Of a DNA stretch of 64,000 nucleotides, positions 60,701-64,000 are shown piece by piece. Where the stretch lies: the NCBI GenBank assembly GCA_022605425.2, contig CM061247.1, positions 1,775,610-1,839,609 on the forward strand, in the 5' to 3' direction. This stretch comes from Hamiltosporidium tvaerminnensis (lineage: Eukaryota; Microsporidia; Dubosqiidae). The notes under the pieces were generated by a model that was not told the origin of the DNA, ran no database searches, and saw only the letters and a list, made by a program, of their open reading frames with translations. The position numbers and the translations under genes were made by a program. Each line of letters opens with the position of its first letter. The stretch's first letter is position 1.

Positions 60701-61547
60701 TGTTGCCTCGTCATAGCATACCTGCGCAGCTTGCATGATATACGCGGCTTCCGTAATTGACTCAGGTACATGAGCTCCTGCATATTCACCGACTACTCGA
60801 TTTATGAGATCCAGAACTTTACTATCAACCAATTCATTTGGATGTTTTCTAGTTCGGACCACCACTTTTCCAATTTCGTTCTCAGAGATTTCTTTGATTT
60901 TACTCAAGAATTTATCTCTCAGGTTTATGTACTCCGTGGTGTCGGTCAAGGTGCATGTATCAGCGAGACAAGTGGCGATTCTACGTCGCTCTCCATTCTC
61001 TTCTGATTTTACATCCTTTCCCATCTCACTTTGTGCCAATTTTTTTAACACTTCGAGAGTTTCAGTGCAGCCGAATTTCTCATTATAGTACCTGTGAAGC
61101 TCTGTCCAGCCATTTCTTGGCATTCTTTCAAACCTTGTCTGTACTGCAAAAAAAACAATTCGAGGCCATTCCTTCGGGTCGGCTGTTACGGAATCGAATA
61201 TCGTCCGCAATGCCATTAGCCTGTTACCTTCCGGAATAGCTAGAGTACAGGGGCTTGTCATGTCGTACGATGGCTCGCACGCAGAGACTTCAACAGAAGA
61301 GGGAACTGGTGCATTAGGCGAAGGTAAGGTGTCAAGCCCACTATTTTGCATTTTACTGCATGTTTGGCTTTGTGGTGGAGGTGTTATTGTTGTGTAGGAG
61401 GAGGAAGGTAGGGGAATCGCCGGTGGGTGTAGCTTACATTTTTGTATCTCACTATCACTCTTTTTCACCTCATCAGCGTCGTTTGCAGCCTTTATTTTGG
61501 TATTATTCGATATTTCGCTGCTAACATTTTTCTTTCTACCCATAAAC
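57742..61547 (-). mobile_element. Full-length REL-type non-LTR retrotransposon, copy C
   Basis: The same element as 43836-47643, about 3.81 kb, with a 13-bp target-site duplication (57729-57741 and 61548-61560). The only bases between the ATG and the right duplication are AAAC on the plus strand, where copy B has ATAA. The two copies therefore share sequence exactly up to the start codon and nothing beyond it. The 3' end is again TTTATTAAATAAA without poly(A). It lies inside satellite block 3, less than 1.5 kb from the telomere. Confidence 0.92.
57782..61543 (-). CDS. REL-type retrotransposon polyprotein (copy C)
   Basis: 1253 aa, identical in length to the protein at 43878-47639. It differs at seven residues: 58 (Gln for Pro), 293 (His for Asn), 393 (Ser for Ile), 594 (Ile for Thr), 724 (Met for Thr), 1109 (Arg for Lys) and 1148 (Tyr for Ser). 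None is a catalytic or metal-binding residue: RT Asp580, Asp684 and Asp685, the CCHC set 976/979/988/993, and endonuclease Asp1062 and Glu1077 are all present. Both copies thus look functional. Residue 594 lies just after motif A, and 1109 and 1148 lie behind the endonuclease core. The start codon is chosen because homology between the copies ends there. Confidence 0.95.
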   Translation of the reverse strand: MGRKKNVSSEISNNTKIKAANDADEVKKSDSEIQKCKLHPPAIPLPSSSYTTITPPPQSQTCSKMQNSGLDTLPSPNAPVPSSVEVSACEPSYDMTSPCTLAIPEGNRLMALRTIFDSVTADPKEWPRIVFFAVQTRFERMPRNGWTELHRYYNEKFGCTETLEVLKKLAQSEMGKDVKSEENGERRRIATCLADTCTLTDTTEYINLRDKFLSKIKEISENEIGKVVVRTRKHPNELVDSKVLDLINRVVGEYAGAHVPESITEAAYIMQAAQVCYDEATRKEKPRSAWKEHIESKISKLVLSKDLLEKARKQEKLSTSETKSLKKIMREFNLNLSSVTDLSEALVKKNESLNVYEKKITMHESRKQFRKENRMFELFRGRFYRGLSERVESEHVVSRDEIVSFWSTMWNKNDDTVTYDDYLIPFVSDNHPTTFPSLDEFVNIINWLPNWKAAGIDGIYNFFIKKLTTLHKYLYDIVKVICLEGTPQADWFYCGLTYLIPKGIPRRGSDYRPITCMSNLYKLTTKCVTKVVQLEVERRGLLAENQLGAVRGVQGAKEQALLNIALNKEYGNNLKATWIDVKKAYDSIDHAYLIQCIENLNLPDWILKFIKVIISKWKIDISVGPEKIMSKKIDRGILQGDSLSPLLFVLCMDPLSRKLNEKYTKVTVQTDAESHSTNHLLFIDDLKLLAKDSSTLSAMTGEAKEFLEVIGLEINKEKSATNDMCCEDTATLLEGVSVYKYLGIIEDSRGIPTRSSFEEVQSKLISRVERLCHTRLNAKNLFSAINQHAISLINYHIGVLRLEPADFSKLDDAVRAVLVKNKIHLRPGCKERLYLPRTELGRGLHSVELRSEHMLLQLLDCLEKSKEISTRRAAILKVENNNKTHLALIKGFLKVKYRLVEEVTKKSLEEAQLAKLYNEIEKRKLHSKLYNARKNELVSVSDSSRWLKRGNIRPRNEAVFCYIQDRNVFWGADGVCQHCGKSGKTVDHLATRCEKMLGHDYTRRHNEVVRCLHLLLLNRYKFKSSKRIRSHSVQEILDNEYAEIRVDTRIKTDVKIRNNRPDIFILDKKKNKITLIEVGITSQDSLQIVETEKLRKYDLLANELGLIYRCSVEIIPYVMTWDGIVTKYHKSHLKRLEIPMNVEAYIQYIVLKKTVETISFDRRRGLESGLNAEESWERASMGVIMRSEMHEEPIPPLKEAKREEDGVKILKPKNNTPLISQGGTTLEEPTNNINEESDLEEETIVVKEVEENI

Positions 61548-62933
61548 CTAAAACATTTACAAATATTAAATAAAACAAACTTCTTGACTCCTTAAAATAT
61601 AATTGCTAGTGCTAAAAGTATCTTTAAGGATTAAAACCAATATTTCTTTTAATTTCTTTAATTTTTTTTGTTCTAATTTTCGATCGTTTCATATACTATA
61701 TAAAAATATATCGAGCTCAATCGAAAAAAATAAAGTTCCAATATTCGAAAGAAAACCGGATAAAATTTTATTTCAAATACATTTATATAGCTATTACAAG
61801 ATAAATTGTTATATCTTTAGTGGGTTTAAAGTATTAGAACATAATATTTTCTTGTCTTAGTTTTCATAGATTTGGAATTGTCAATACTTCTATAGTAAAA
61901 TGAATTGCACAAATTTAAAAAAATAGGTATTTGAAAATTCCATAAAACATAATCAAATTTTATACAAATAGAACTATCGACTCAACAAAATATCATTCGT
62001 AATATTAAAATTATTTTTAAAGTACTGAGCCAATATTTTTTTTAAGCACATTTTTACAAATTTTTAGATTGTTTCATATATTATATAGAAAATATATCGA
62101 ACAAAATCAGACTAAATTAGGTAACAAAAATTAATAGAAAAAGTAATCAAATTTTATTACAAACTATAAAATAATACTTAAAACCAAGCATTTGATATAT
62201 TTTAAGAAAATTAACTTCGAATTAAACAAATATTTTTAAAATCGTTTTTTTATAATATTTTTGAATCGTTAATATTACTATAGAAAAATGTAATGAAAAA
62301 ATTGAAAAATTTAGGTAATAAAAAATATTGAAAAAAATTCCAAATATAAAACCAAAGGAGACATAAAATATTATTGCACACCTATAAATAGTGCTTGCAG
62401 AAATTTTTTAAAAAAATAAAATATATTTCGGGTTCAATATTTTTCATAGTTTTGGAATTGTATATACCACTATAGTAAAATGAATTAAATAAATTTGAAA
62501 AAAAAATAATAAAAAAATTTAATAGAAAACATGACTTAATTTAAAAATATATAGACTCATTATGTTTTTATCCGAGAATTTGTTGCAATTTTATTAAATT
62601 TATATATTAAATCTTTTATTTATAAAACTTGATTGCTTCATGCATTATAGACCGAAAAACTTGAAACTAATGAAAAAAGATTATTAATAAATCTTAGTAA
62701 GAACAAATAATATAGTTTAGGCCTAAGTAACTTAATAGGTTATTATAAATTTAGCTTTGTATTTGCAGAAATTTTTAAGACATTAGCTATTATATATTTT
62801 TAGAATTTATTTTTTTTTACAATTTTTTAAATGTTAATACGAAAACTAGTCCGAGACTATACTTAAAAAAATCAAAAAAAATACACGCAAAAATTTACAA
62901 TAAATACTGCAAGTTTTAATTTTAAAACTCTAA
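61548..62933. repeat. ~190-bp degenerate satellite, block 3 right part, abutting the telomere
   Basis: Anchors near 61683, 61874, 62068, 62263, 62453, 62631 and 62830 give steps of 191, 194, 195, 190, 178 and 199 bp. Odd and even units alternate between GTTTCATATACTATATA-like and TTGTCAATACTTCTATAG-like anchors. The first 13 bases are the right target-site duplication of REL copy C. The last unit is cut off by the telomere repeat at 62934. Confidence 0.82.
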
Positions 62934-64000
62934 TTAGGGTTAGGGTTAGGGTTAGGTTAGGGTTAGGGTTAGGGTTAGGGTTAGGGGTTAGGGTTAGGGT
63001 TAGGGTTAGGGTTAGGGTTAGGGTTAGGGTTAGGGTTAGGGTTAGGGTTAGGGTTAGGGTTAGGGTTAGGGTTAGGGTTAGGGTTAGGGTTAGGGTTAGG
63101 GTTAGGGTTAGGGTTAGGGTTAGGGTTAGGGTTAGGGTTAGGGTTAGGGTTAGGGTTAGGGTTAGGGTTAGGGTTAGGGTTAGGGTTAGGGTTAGGGTTA
63201 GGGTTAGGGTTAGGGTTAGGGTTAGGGTTAGGGTTAGGGTTAGGGTTAGGGTTAGGGTTAGGGTTAGGGTTAGGGTTAGGGTTAGGGTTAGGGTTAGGGT
63301 TAGGGTTAGGGTTAGGGTTAGGGTTAGGGTTAGGGTTAGGGTTAGGGTTAGGGTTAGGGTTAGGGTTAGGGTTAGGGTTAGGGTTAGGGTTAGGGTTAGG
63401 GTTAGGGTTAGGGTTAGGGTTAGGGTTAGGGTTAGGGTTAGGGTTAGGGTTAGGGTTAGGGTTAGGGTTAGGGTTAGGGTTAGGGTTAGGGTTAGGGTTA
63501 GGTTAGGGTTAGGGTTAGGGTTAGGGTTAGGGTTAGGGTTAGGGTTAGGGTTAGGGTTAGGGTTAGGGTTAGGGTTAGGGTTAGGGTTAGGGTTAGGGTT
63601 AGGGTTAGGGTTAGGGTTAGGGTTAGGGTTAGGGTTAGGGTTAGGGTTAGGGTTAGGGTTAGGGTTAGGGTTAGGGTTAGGGTTAGGGTTAGGGTTAGGG
63701 TTAGGGTTAGGGTTAGGGTTAGGGTTAGGGTTAGGGTTAGGGTTAGGGTTAGGGTTAGGGTTAGGGTTAGGGTTAGGGGTTAGGGTTAGGGTTAGGGTTA
63801 GGGTTAGGGTTAGGGTTAGGTTAGGGTTAGGGTTAGGGTTAGGGTTAGGGTTAGGGTTAGGGTTAGGGTTAGGGTTAGGGTTAGGGTTAGGGTTAGGGTT
63901 AGGGTTAGGGTTAGGGTTAGGGTTAGGGTTAGGGTTAGGGTTAGGGTTAGGGTTAGGGTTAGGGTTAGGGTTAGGGTTAGGGTTAGGGTTAGGGTTAGGG
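62934..64000 (+). repeat. Telomere, (TTAGGG)n
   Basis: Uninterrupted TTAGGG array of about 1.07 kb reaching the window end, with the G-rich strand 5'->3' toward the end, as at a right-hand chromosome terminus. Off-length units are rare: TTAGG at 62952-62956, 63498-63502 and 63816-63820, and TTAGGGG at 62981-62987 and 63773-63779. The repeat is made by telomerase and would bind telomeric proteins of the TRF/Pot1 type. Confidence 0.98.

Noticed and set aside
43836-61547. Telomere-specific end-attaching retrotransposons
   Set aside because: Both intact copies have target-site duplications on both sides inside satellite, showing internal target-primed insertion. None is joined directly to TTAGGG repeats.

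Overview
The window is the right end of a eukaryotic chromosome. It finishes in more than 1 kb of uninterrupted TTAGGG repeat (62934-64000), with the G-rich strand running out of the window. Very high A+T content, intronless genes, extremely short spacing around coding regions, an Sfp1-like fungal zinc-finger protein and a divergent J-domain ER-type protein suggest a large-genome microsporidian (Hamiltosporidium-like). That assignment is an inference; another AT-rich fungal relative cannot be excluded.

Host genes are few and lie far from the telomere. A J-domain-like membrane protein runs off the left edge (1-505, minus), and an Sfp1/JAZF1-like C2H2 zinc-finger protein is at 4049-4618 (plus). 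I found no convincing intact host gene in the telomere-side 59 kb. That part holds retroelements, satellites, G-rich minisatellites and decayed gene relics.

Retroelements: (a) two almost identical, intact, single-ORF non-LTR retrotransposons with a reverse transcriptase, a CCHC knuckle and a restriction-like endonuclease (43836-47643 and 57742-61547). Each has a 13-14 bp target-site duplication and essentially no 5' UTR. (b) A 5'-truncated, frameshifted relic of the same family (8013-9298). (c) An intact two-ORF LINE with an APE-type endonuclease (24420-28134), whose ORF1 and ORF2 overlap by 11 nt. (d) Two inverted copies of a GC-rich element of about 730 bp that looks like a non-autonomous retroposon (1642-2366 and 12931-13665), one with a 15-bp target-site duplication. 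All of these RT elements lie on the minus strand, 3' end toward the chromosome interior. Their 3' ends share a TTAAATAAA-type tail.

Repeats: a strongly diverged satellite with a period near 190 bp occupies 11.9-15.7, 41.0-43.8 plus 47.6-49.2, and 55.6-57.7 plus 61.5-62.9 kb, the last abutting the telomere. The three retroposons that have clear target duplications all lie inside this satellite, and removing each restores the spacing to about one period. Other repeats are a 53-bp minisatellite with a palindromic core (20808-21200), a GGGTGTTA minisatellite (53.9-55.6 kb), two tracts of degenerate interstitial TTAGGG motifs (29.8-31.8 and 34.7-35.9 kb), a decayed membrane-protein family (20.0, 37.0 and 38.6 kb), and an old direct duplication (32.5 and 39.7 kb).

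The picture is a heterochromatin-like subtelomere in which one satellite serves as landing ground for several retroposon classes that may share a 3'-end recognition signal.
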